Positions 1 to 6,819 of a stretch of 9,811 bases of DNA are shown in pieces (positions within the stretch are counted from its first letter, which is position 1; each line of letters opens with the position of its first letter). Location of the stretch: NCBI GenBank assembly GCA_003564505.1, contig PXFD01000150.1:1-9811 (forward strand), written 5' to 3'. A program made the translations under genes and the position numbers. Origin of the DNA: Syntrophomonadaceae bacterium. Its GTDB lineage: Bacteria; Bacillota_D; Dethiobacteria; DTU022. The notes beneath the pieces were generated by a model. It made no database searches. It had not been told where the DNA came from and saw only the letters and a list, made by a program, of their open reading frames with translations.

Positions 1-1586
1 CCTACTTTTTGATAGAAAACACCCTGGGGTTGAACAACTACAATCGGACCGACAGCACAAAAACCGTTACAGCCGGTTTTCACGACCAGGTAATCACTAT
101 CCAGGCCGCGTTCTCTTAACTCTTTTTTTAGGGAATCGTGTATATTCAAACCTTTAGCCGAAACACAGCCGGTACCTGTACAAACCATCAGGGCACCCTT
201 GTAACTGGCGATATTTTCCATTTCCCTGGTTTTAATTTCTTCAAGGGTGCTGCTATCAATTCTATCAAGGTCTGAAGCAGTGGCATACTCAACTTCATCT
301 TGCTCGGTGCTTTCAGCCTTGTAGTTCTTAAGGATTTTCTCTACATCCTTGGCCTGGACATTGCCAACAACTTCATCACCAATTTTAATAACCGGGGCAA
401 TACTGCAGGCACCTAAACAACGGACTCCTTCGAGGCTGTATTTTTGGTCTGTAGTTGTTCCACCGTCTTTTATGCCCAGGGCCCTTTCAAAAGAGGTCAG
501 CACATTCTGAGCTCCCTTTACGTGACAGGCAGTACCAAGACAAACCTGGATCAGGGTCTCTCCCTTTGGCTCAAGGCTAAAAGACTTGTAGAAAGTTGCA
601 ATATGGTAAACGGTAGCTTTTGGAGTACCGGTATGTTCTGAAAGCAGATCTATGGCCGTTTTTGAAATATGTTTGAAGCGATCCTGGATATCCTGCATCA
701 TTTCAATTACATACTCGGGGTCGCCTCTCCACTTTTGAATAATGGCCTTAATTTCATTAATATCTCCGGTGTCTTTCTGGATAGAAATCTTCTTCGGAGT
801 TACATAGCTGGCCACTTTATTTTCTTCAATCCGCCAAGATGGGGTGTAGTTGCGGTTCTTAATGACTATAGCTTTAAGGTTTTTATTGCGGAATACTGTG
901 CCTACTCCACCTCTGCCGGCTTGTTTCAGGCGGACAGCATTGCGGCGCCAATCCCAGAAAGAAAAATTCAAGACACCTATCCTGGTGTGCTCAGCAGCCC
1001 TGCCAGCAGAAACAACTGAAATATTTTTTTTATCCATATCGCTTTCTGCATACATTTCTGTCAACTCTTCGGCAGCCAGGTGAGAATCCACCTTTTCCTC
1101 GGGTGCAGTTTCAATAGTGATTTTGCCTTCAACAGCGTCAATGAATATAATTGAATCTTCTTTTGCCTTACCGACAACTGTGAGGGCGTCAAACCCTGCA
1201 AACTTTAAATATGGACCGAAGTATCCGCCTACGTTGCTGTCTATGATCAGGTTGGTCATCGGTGAAATCGTGGTAATCAAGGTTTTCCCTGAGCCGGGAA
1301 ATGAGGTTGTTCCACCTAGTGGTCCTGAGGAAAAGCAGATCGGGTTGTTGTTGCTGTCCCACTTAGTATCCCTGTCTATTTCCGGCAGGGTCAGCCAGAG
1401 ATCGAAGCCTTTACCGCCAATCCAGAGATCTTTCATCTGCTGGGTTACCTCTGAGGTGGTAATTTCATTCTTATCAAGATCAATTCTTAATACTCGATCG
1501 GCATACCCTTTGTTCAGGGTGGCAATTTCAAATGCCGACTCAGCTAATACTTTGTGGCGTTCTTTCATTTTTTTAATATCGGACAT
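1..1586 (-). CDS. AOR N-terminal domain fused to NuoE and NuoF-type [2Fe-2S] domains (3' end outside window)
   Basis: The frame is open without a stop from the ATG at 1586 to the window edge, giving 528 codons; GAGGGAG lies just upstream as RBS. Residues about 27-243 look like domain 1 of tungsten aldehyde:ferredoxin oxidoreductase: WIGGKGFD (55-62), SSGPLGGT (86-93), DSNVGGYFG (116-124) and GRGGVGT...NKNLKAI (224-240). Residues about 276-413 are a NuoE/HoxE 24-kDa domain with [2Fe-2S] ligands C349, C354, C390 and C394. Residues about 455-528 start a NuoF thioredoxin-like domain with C469, C474, C506 and C510. AOR domains 2 and 3, which carry the CxxCxxxC [4Fe-4S] motif, are absent. Typical NuoF proteins continue with FMN/NADH and [4Fe-4S] regions, presumably beyond the edge. 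Inferred role: NAD(P)H-linked electron transfer partner of the upstream hydroxylase. Domain identities are firm; function is not. Confidence 0.85.
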   Translation of the reverse strand, partial: MSDIKKMKERHKVLAESAFEIATLNKGYADRVLRIDLDKNEITTSEVTQQMKDLWIGGKGFDLWLTLPEIDRDTKWDSNNNPICFSSGPLGGTTSFPGSGKTLITTISPMTNLIIDSNVGGYFGPYLKFAGFDALTVVGKAKEDSIIFIDAVEGKITIETAPEEKVDSHLAAEELTEMYAESDMDKKNISVVSAGRAAEHTRIGVLNFSFWDWRRNAVRLKQAGRGGVGTVFRNKNLKAIVIKNRNYTPSWRIEENKVASYVTPKKISIQKDTGDINEIKAIIQKWRGDPEYVIEMMQDIQDRFKHISKTAIDLLSEHTGTPKATVYHIATFYKSFSLEPKGETLIQVCLGTACHVKGAQNVLTSFERALGIKDGGTTTDQKYSLEGVRCLGACSIAPVIKIGDEVVGNVQAKDVEKILKNYKAESTEQDEVEYATASDLDRIDSSTLEEIKTREMENIASYKGALMVCTGTGCVSAKGLNIHDSLKKELRERGLDSDYLVVKTGCNGFCAVGPIVVVQPQGVFYQKV

Positions 1587-1738
1587 ATTTACTCCCTCAT
1601 TCTTAGTATGGTATATCTTTTTGCTGCCGCTGTAATATATTCTTTTTTTGTTGTCCTGTTCCTGCAAATATATTTTAATAGATCATTATTTGCACTGATG
1701 TCGTTGGTATCGCAGTTTACACCGGATAACTCGATTTG
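1587..1738 (-). other. AT-rich 152-bp gap upstream of the AOR_N-NuoE-NuoF gene
   Basis: This gap separates yqeC-mocA from the fusion gene and is much wider than most gaps here. It holds an 8-bp inverted repeat, TGCAAATA (1663-1670) with TATTTGCA (1687-1694), around a 16-base AT-rich loop. On the minus strand the repeat is followed by an A-run, not a U-run, so it is not a terminator. Several TATA-like stretches occur, but none has a well-spaced -35. The GAGGGAG RBS lies at its left end. Confidence 0.4.
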
Positions 1739-3121
1739 TCAGTATTTTTCACGTTGTAATAATTTATGGTAATCATCCAGGGTGTCGATGTCTGCAAGGA
1801 TAGAACTGTCTTCAGTTTCGACATAATCAACCTGGTATTCTTCTATCTGCTTAAAAAGAAATCTACCTCCTTTATCACCTTCCAGACTTAATAGCGCCTG
1901 CCAGGTACGACGATCAAAAATTGTGGGATTGCCGCGCTGGCCTTGATAGAGAGGTGCCGTAATGAGTTTTAAAGAGGTCTTGTATTGATCGATTAATTTT
2001 TCGTAAAGATACGGTGTCACCTCGGGTTGATCGCCCAGGACGAACATCACTCCCTGAATCGAGCTGTTCACAGCCATTAATCCCGCTTTTAAAGAAGTGG
2101 ACTGGCCATCGGCATGTTCATGGTTTTCAACAAGGATATAGTCTGTATTGCTTAATTTCTCAATCCAGTCGCTGCCGGGTTTAACCACAACAATTATTTC
2201 ATCAAATCCGGCATTTTTTACATTAGTTAAGGTTCTTTCCAGAATAGTATGTTGATCAAAGGGCAGGCTAAGTTTATCTTTTCCCATTCTACTGGCAGAC
2301 CCGGCCGCCAGAACAACAGCTGTTACAGCCGGTGCCGGTTTTTCAGAATCTAACCTGATGATTGCTTTAATCGATTCCACTGATTTTGCTTCTGTTCCCA
2401 GGAAGTAGCGCGGTCGAATTGGTTGTTCTGATAAAGCTTTTGTTAAGCTCAATAATCCTGACAATTCCTGTTGGAGTAAATCAAGTTTGTTAAGGATACA
2501 AAATGTTTCGGAATGAGGAGCCTGATTTAAAGCTAATTCAAGCATGTTATTAAATATAAGCGCAAGCTTTTCTTCTGTTAATAGTGAACCTATTTCAACA
2601 TTAATTGCCTTTGAAAGTTGCTGCGGGCGATGCGCAATTTGTTGTGTAAGGGGCTTTCCAATAGCATCGGCACCTGCCAGGGCTAATACCAGTTCCGTGC
2701 ATTCTGGTATAACAGGTTCATCAGGGTTATAACCTTTTACAGGCAGCCCCCTGGAGCCGTCGGCTTCGACCAGGATTGTGACAGGAAGATTATTTTTTAA
2801 ATTAAAAATTTCATCTGTACTGACTCCTTCAATCTTGTTTTCTGCATTGAATCGACTGCCTAAAACTGCCAGGTTATTGTTCTTGAAGTGATTTTTCAGC
2901 TTTGATATAATATTCAACTCGTTATTTACTGTAAAGTGAGTCAATTCAGGGAAGGGGTAAAATTTTGTAGTAGTGGTAATGACAACTTTTTGGCCAGCTG
3001 AAGATAATTCAGAGGCCAGCTTGGAAATAATAGTACTTTTCCCACCGCTACCAATAAAAGAGACAACGCTGGGAGGATTTACTGCAAGCTCAAGGATAGA
3101 TGCGAATTTTAACTGTCTCAT
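1739..3121 (-). CDS. yqeC: YqeC-MocA fusion: selenium/molybdenum cofactor maturation protein
   Basis: This 460-residue protein joins two accessory proteins usually encoded separately. Residues 1-255 are YqeC, the selenium-dependent hydroxylase accessory protein: a P-loop-like GSGGKST (24-30), VEADGSRGLPVK (118-129) and NKLDL (211-215). Residues about 264-460 are a MocA/YgfJ-type nucleotidyltransferase: LAAGSASRMG (271-280) with K281/K283 nearby, GDQP (363-366), GNPTIF (397-402) and DIDTLDD (445-451). MocA proteins transfer CMP to molybdopterin to make the dinucleotide form of the cofactor used by bacterial xanthine dehydrogenase-family enzymes. YqeC's exact reaction is unsettled, but the family co-occurs with labile-selenium hydroxylases. 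The ATG follows an AGGGG site, and the gap to the preceding eight-cysteine gene is 9 nt, so they are probably cotranscribed. Both halves keep their signature motifs and look active. Confidence 0.92.
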   Translation of the reverse strand: MRQLKFASILELAVNPPSVVSFIGSGGKSTIISKLASELSSAGQKVVITTTTKFYPFPELTHFTVNNELNIISKLKNHFKNNNLAVLGSRFNAENKIEGVSTDEIFNLKNNLPVTILVEADGSRGLPVKGYNPDEPVIPECTELVLALAGADAIGKPLTQQIAHRPQQLSKAINVEIGSLLTEEKLALIFNNMLELALNQAPHSETFCILNKLDLLQQELSGLLSLTKALSEQPIRPRYFLGTEAKSVESIKAIIRLDSEKPAPAVTAVVLAAGSASRMGKDKLSLPFDQHTILERTLTNVKNAGFDEIIVVVKPGSDWIEKLSNTDYILVENHEHADGQSTSLKAGLMAVNSSIQGVMFVLGDQPEVTPYLYEKLIDQYKTSLKLITAPLYQGQRGNPTIFDRRTWQALLSLEGDKGGRFLFKQIEEYQVDYVETEDSSILADIDTLDDYHKLLQREKY

Positions 3122-3130
3122 AAAGAACCC

Positions 3131-3409
3131 CTAATCAATTTTAGCCCTGAAAAAACAGCGATCAAGGCACTCTAAGCCATCACCGGTGTTAACGATACCC
3201 TTCCCACCCATTGGGCACTTAACGGCCGTCATTTTATTATATGGGCATGCAACCCAACCAGGCTCGGCAAGCCTGGTGTTGCCGCACTTAAGGCATTTAA
3301 TCCTATTATCATTTACTTCAAGTTCTTCGAGCTCTTTTATTTTGCCGCATTTATAACAGAATAAATATTCAAGGGCATTGTAGTCATATATTTTATTGGC
3401 CTGTGTCAT
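3131..3409 (-). CDS. Eight-cysteine small protein with zinc-ribbon-like N-terminus, unknown family
   Basis: I do not recognise this 92-residue protein. It has eight cysteines: C18xxC21 and C39xxC42, spaced like a zinc ribbon or rubredoxin-type knuckle pair, then C55, C65, C81 and C85. The second half (ACPYNKMTAVKCPMGGKG, then CLDRC) could hold a second metal or an Fe-S cluster, but this is inference. No signal peptide or membrane segment is visible. A longer frame opens at a TTG at 3424, but that TTG overlaps the GGAGGT at 3417-3422, which is correctly spaced for the ATG at 3409, so the ATG is the start. It sits between yqeB and yqeC-mocA, behind its own likely promoter and 9 nt before the next gene. 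That suggests a role in making, delivering or sensing the selenium/molybdenum cofactor, or in electron transfer. Confidence 0.8.
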   Translation of the reverse strand: MTQANKIYDYNALEYLFCYKCGKIKELEELEVNDNRIKCLKCGNTRLAEPGWVACPYNKMTAVKCPMGGKGIVNTGDGLECLDRCFFRAKID

Positions 3410-3416
3410 TTGATAA

Positions 3417-3422
3417 ACCTCC
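3417..3422 (-). promoter_or_regulatory. Shine-Dalgarno GGAGGT that fixes the start of the eight-cysteine protein
   Basis: GGAGGT on the minus strand ends 7 nt before the ATG at 3409. It overlaps the in-frame TTG at 3422-3424, so that TTG cannot sensibly be the initiation codon. Confidence 0.75.
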
Positions 3423-3450
3423 AATATAAAAAGTGCTCATTCATTACTTA

Positions 3451-3478
3451 ATTATAATTATAACATATAGACTAACAA
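3451..3478 (-). promoter_or_regulatory. Likely sigma-A type promoter for the eight-cysteine/yqeC-mocA unit
   Basis: On the minus strand, TTGTTA (3478-3473) is followed after 16 bp by a perfect TATAAT (3456-3451). An overlapping second TATAAT lies just upstream (3462-3457) but has only 10 bp to the same -35. A start near 3444 would leave a leader of about 35 nt carrying the GGAGGT site. It sits in an AT-rich 157-bp gap after yqeB and would let the downstream maturation genes be expressed apart from the hydroxylase operon. The -35 matches only four of six consensus bases. Confidence 0.45.
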
Positions 3479-3566
3479 CACAGCCAGCAGTCCCATTAAG
3501 AAGTAGCTAAAAAATTATTCTTTACCCGGGTATATTATACAAATCTTCCGCTGGGACGTATTAAAA

Positions 3567-4361
3567 TTACTTAAAATACCGGTGTAGGATAGCCTCCAAC
3601 ACTCCTCCCCCAACAGCACGTGCCTTGTCGGAAATAGCTCTGAAGTCAACCTCATTACCTCGAGGATCGATATCGCCAACTTTTGTTCCGCTTTCTACCT
3701 TGATGTTGGCATGCAGCATGCCGCGAACCATGCCTTTAATGACCGTCTTGATTTCTGTCGAGCCAACCAGGGCAACAGTATCGCCTGCTATAACAATATC
3801 GCCGATATCTTTTTTTGGTTCAAAACAACCACTGTGTGGCGCTCGCAGCAAGCGTTCGCTGCTGTAACCGCCTATTACTCCGGGTTTTCCAGTATCTGCT
3901 GCTGCCTTACCACTGTATATTACTTTTCCTAAGTTATGACCGCGTTCTGTTTCGACCACTGCATGTACATCCTGGCCGGCATTAAATCCAGGGCCGAGCC
4001 CTATAACAAGCTCAGCCTGTTTAATAGCGGTCAATAAGTTGTTTTTTGCCATTATCGCATCGATCAATATATGTGGTTTTTCTTTTTTAAGTATTGAACC
4101 AGCAGGGTCAACTATAACAGGTATTGTGTTTTGGTTAATATAATGATCTACTTGATCGGTTTGTGGACATAATTTTGCCGTAACATTTTCCACGGTTATA
4201 CTGTTTTCATATACAGCAGAGGCAAATGAAACTGTCCTGCGCACTACCAGCGGATTGGGAAGTTCCAGCATCACAACAGAAAACCCGGAATTCCACAGAC
4301 GGTGGGCCACACCGGTGGCCAGGTCGCCTGCTCCCCTGATTATGACCTTGCGGGGTATCAT
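3567..4361 (-). CDS. yqeB: YqeB, selenium-dependent molybdenum hydroxylase maturation protein
   Basis: The protein has 264 residues, normal for the YqeB (EF2563) family. The N-terminus has a Rossmann-like nucleotide-binding stretch, RGAGDLATGVAHRLWNSGF (9-27). Further on are VDPAGS (84-89), DAIMAKNN (101-108), the signature GLGPGFNAGQDVHAVVETER (121-140) and RAPHSGCF (173-180). Cys179 in that last motif is a plausible functional residue, but this is inference. YqeB and YqeC are phylogenetic markers of hydroxylases carrying a labile, non-selenocysteine selenium; YqeB is thought to help install it, without a fully proven reaction. The ATG at 4361 follows AAGGGAG with about 10 nt spacing. It lies 127 bp after the molybdopterin subunit across two hairpins, and has no obvious promoter of its own, so it probably belongs to that operon. 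Confidence 0.93.
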   Translation of the reverse strand: MIPRKVIIRGAGDLATGVAHRLWNSGFSVVMLELPNPLVVRRTVSFASAVYENSITVENVTAKLCPQTDQVDHYINQNTIPVIVDPAGSILKKEKPHILIDAIMAKNNLLTAIKQAELVIGLGPGFNAGQDVHAVVETERGHNLGKVIYSGKAAADTGKPGVIGGYSSERLLRAPHSGCFEPKKDIGDIVIAGDTVALVGSTEIKTVIKGMVRGMLHANIKVESGTKVGDIDPRGNEVDFRAISDKARAVGGGVLEAILHRYFK

Positions 4362-4387
4362 GTCAAACCAGCTCCCTTAATAATTCA

Positions 4388-4423
4388 CACCCCCATCCAC
4401 CGTATAAAGGGTGAATGGGGGTG
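4388..4423 (-). other. GC-rich RNA hairpin just before yqeB
   Basis: CACCCCCAT (4388-4396) pairs perfectly with ATGGGGGTG (4415-4423). After one mismatch, CACC/GGTG pairing continues inward (4398-4401 with 4410-4413), leaving an eight-base loop. The minus-strand transcript has no long U-run after it, so it is not a standard terminator. It lies 27 bp before the yqeB start and may act as an attenuator, RNA-stability element or weak terminator. Confidence 0.6.
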
Positions 4424-4427
4424 GATT

Positions 4428-4483
4428 GAACCGATCATTTTTAATATTATAAGCAGGGTCCTGGTGTAATAGATGATCGGCTC
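4428..4483 (-). other. 11-bp inverted repeat after the molybdopterin subunit gene
   Basis: On the transcript, GAGCCGATCAT (4483-4473) can pair with ATGATCGGTTC (4438-4428), giving 11 bp with one G-U pair around a 34-nt AU-rich loop. An AAAAA run borders the 3' arm and no U-tract follows. It begins 5 nt after the molybdopterin-subunit stop codon and is followed at once by the second hairpin. A role in differential mRNA decay or read-through control is inference. Confidence 0.55.
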
Positions 4484-4488
4484 AAAAC

Positions 4489-6798
4489 TTATTTTTTATC
4501 TTTTAATGCTCGCCAAACTTTTTCAGGTGTCAGCGGGAAGGAGTTAAATTCAACTCCGAGCGCATCACTTACAGCATTGGCAATTGCCGGAGCCACGCCA
4601 ATCATAGGTTGCTCACCGATACCGCGGGCACCATATGGTCCGTTTGTTTCAGGAGTTTCTATGATAAAACTGTCTATATGCGGAACGTTATCAAATGTTG
4701 CTATTTTATAATCTGTAAAGTTTCGGTTTAGCATTATACCTTTGTCAAAACGAACTTCTTCGTATAGCGCTGTGGAAAGACCCATAATTGTTCCGCCGTG
4801 CAGCTGTGCCGTGGCCAGCTGTGGATTAACGGCTTTGCCGGCATCAATGGAGCTGGCCAGCTGCAGGATTTCAACTACTCCTGTTTCCGGATCAACTTCC
4901 ACCTCTACTCCGGTTGCTCCAAAGCAGTAGAACAGGCCTGGATTACCCTGGCCGGTTTCCGGATCGAGGTTGGTCATGTTAGTGGGAACGAATGAACCCC
5001 GGCCAATGATCGGGCCGGCAATTCCTTCGCCCGTGCATTTCTTGCAGCTATCTGCTATTTCCCTGATTGTTGCTTTAATATCGGGGTCTTTGGTTGAATA
5101 AACTTTTTTACCGTCATAGCTCAAATCTTCCTGAGGCACTTCGAGTAAATCTGCAGCTATAAGGTAAATTTGGCCCAGGGCATCTTCTGCAGCCCGCTTG
5201 ACAGAGGTTCCGCAGGTATAGGTTATCCTACTGCCAACGCTTTGCCATTCATAGGGCGTAAAATCAGTATCCGGCACCTTTATGTCGATTTTGTCGACAG
5301 GGATATGCAGGGCTTCCGAGGCAATCTGGCTGATTGCTGTCAGCATGCCCTGTCCCATATCGGTGGCCCCAATCATTACGTGTGCAGTACCGTCTTCGTT
5401 GATGCGAATTATTGCTGAAGACGCAGCGTTGCTCGGCTGAGCAGGACACTTGACCAGTCCGGCAATGCCCTTGCCACGCAGTTTGCCTTCTTTTCCATTT
5501 TCCTTTTTGCCCCAGCCGATCTTGTCTGCTACTACTTTAAGGCACTTTTCATAGTCCACATCATGAACAACCTGTCCCGATGCTGTAGTTGATCCTGGCT
5601 TCATGCCGTTTTTCAGGCGCACTTCCAGTGGATCCATTTCCAGCTCTTTTGCAATTTCTTCAATCTGACGTTCAATACCCCACTGCATTTCACACATTCC
5701 AAAACCTCGTACTGGCCCACCAATTGAGTTATTGGTATAAACACAGTAAGAATCGGTTTTCACGTTGGGAATCTCATACGCTCCTGTGGAGCTGTAACCG
5801 GCAGCACGAACAATATTTACTCCATATTCGGTGTAAGCCCCACCGTCCCAGACCATTTCATACTGCAGGGCAGTTATTTTGCCATCTTTTGTATAACCAG
5901 TTCTCAGTTTTGAAAACAGGGCCTGCCGGGTAAAAGTCCCCTGCATATCCTCTTCCCTGTCAAAAACAATGCGGATAATATGACCGGGATATTTCTGTGC
6001 AATCGGAACCAGCAAACCTTCGATAGAAGCTCCGGCCTTGCAGCCAAAACCTCCTCCGATATAGCTGGAAATAACCCGTATTTTGTGCATCGGAATGTCA
6101 AGGGATTTTGCTAATAGCTGCCGTACTACATTAGGTGACTGAGCAGTGCTCCAGACAGTAAGTTTTCCATCCGGGCTCCATTGAACTGCAGCTTTATGGG
6201 TTTCAATAGGCACATGCTGCATTTGTGGAACGTAGTATTCCTTTTCAAGGACATGGTCAGCTTGATCAAAGCCCTTTTCAATATCCCCTTTACGAATTTT
6301 AAAATGGTTGGCAATGTTAGTGCCGGGCTTCGGGTAAAAAATCGGCACTATTTCATAATCACCTAAATTTTCATGAATTACAGGTGCGTCAGGCTTGATC
6401 CCTTCACGGGGGTCAAAAACGCCGGGCAGTTCTTCATATTCAACTTCAATTAAATCAACTGCCTCAGCAGCAGCTTTTTCAGATGTAGCAGCAACCACAG
6501 CAACGGGTTCACCCCAAAAACGGACCTTATCAACAGCTAAAAAGGTTCTATCAATCAGGTAAAGTCCAATCATGTTAGGGTAGTCTTTACCGGTTAAAAC
6601 TGCTTTTACACCTGGATGCTTTTCTGCTTTTTCAGTCTTAATGTTTAATATACGACCGTGAGCCACGGTGCTTTTTTTCATCTTAGCAAAAAGCATAGGC
6701 CCCATATAACGGTCTTCAATAAACTCGGCCGCTCCGGTTACTTTTTCCATTGCATCCTTGCGCGGCACATTAGTTCCTACTGTTTTCAGGTCTGACAT
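4489..6798 (-). CDS. xdhA: Xanthine dehydrogenase-family hydroxylase, molybdopterin-binding catalytic subunit
   Basis: The 769-residue protein is full length for the bacterial catalytic subunit. It has the a/b hammerhead domain at about 17-125 (VTGAAEFIED, FWGEPVAVVAA), then the cofactor domains: WSTAQSP (216-222), GGGFGCKAG (248-256), GPVRGFG (361-367), the DMGQG loop (480-484) and the catalytic Glu729 in GARGIGEQP. These motifs bind molybdopterin dinucleotide and provide the base that activates the Mo-bound water. The residue matching the substrate-binding glutamate of bovine xanthine oxidase (Glu802, in GGKE) is Ala255, so xanthine is not assured; nicotinate, another purine or another N-heterocycle are alternatives. 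Neighbouring yqeB and yqeC-mocA imply a selenium-containing cofactor. The start follows a strong AAGGAGG and lies 21 nt after the [2Fe-2S] subunit. The xdhA symbol denotes homology, not proven substrate. Confidence 0.93.
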   Translation of the reverse strand: MSDLKTVGTNVPRKDAMEKVTGAAEFIEDRYMGPMLFAKMKKSTVAHGRILNIKTEKAEKHPGVKAVLTGKDYPNMIGLYLIDRTFLAVDKVRFWGEPVAVVAATSEKAAAEAVDLIEVEYEELPGVFDPREGIKPDAPVIHENLGDYEIVPIFYPKPGTNIANHFKIRKGDIEKGFDQADHVLEKEYYVPQMQHVPIETHKAAVQWSPDGKLTVWSTAQSPNVVRQLLAKSLDIPMHKIRVISSYIGGGFGCKAGASIEGLLVPIAQKYPGHIIRIVFDREEDMQGTFTRQALFSKLRTGYTKDGKITALQYEMVWDGGAYTEYGVNIVRAAGYSSTGAYEIPNVKTDSYCVYTNNSIGGPVRGFGMCEMQWGIERQIEEIAKELEMDPLEVRLKNGMKPGSTTASGQVVHDVDYEKCLKVVADKIGWGKKENGKEGKLRGKGIAGLVKCPAQPSNAASSAIIRINEDGTAHVMIGATDMGQGMLTAISQIASEALHIPVDKIDIKVPDTDFTPYEWQSVGSRITYTCGTSVKRAAEDALGQIYLIAADLLEVPQEDLSYDGKKVYSTKDPDIKATIREIADSCKKCTGEGIAGPIIGRGSFVPTNMTNLDPETGQGNPGLFYCFGATGVEVEVDPETGVVEILQLASSIDAGKAVNPQLATAQLHGGTIMGLSTALYEEVRFDKGIMLNRNFTDYKIATFDNVPHIDSFIIETPETNGPYGARGIGEQPMIGVAPAIANAVSDALGVEFNSFPLTPEKVWRALKDKK

Positions 6799-6819
6799 TT
6801 TCTTGTCCTCCTTTCCTTC

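Noticed and set aside
1..1586. Broken aldehyde:ferredoxin oxidoreductase pseudogene
   Set aside because: The frame passes cleanly from the AOR domain into NuoE and NuoF with all cluster cysteines intact, which fits a fusion and not decay.
1117..1635. 172-residue plus-strand open frame
   Set aside because: It lies antisense to the AOR domain of the fusion gene, whose motifs are clear. Its translation has no recognisable domain and no RBS was evident.
3410..3424. TTG start adding five residues to the eight-cysteine protein
   Set aside because: The TTG overlaps the GGAGGT sequence that serves the ATG at 3409.
3534..3539. TATAAT on the minus strand after yqeB as a second promoter
   Set aside because: At 17-bp spacing the -35 position reads AATACG, far from consensus.
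4388..4483. Intrinsic terminator or Moco riboswitch between the molybdopterin subunit and yqeB
   Set aside because: The stems are not followed by a U-run, and I cannot match the conserved bases of the Moco RNA motif from memory, so they are listed only as hairpins.
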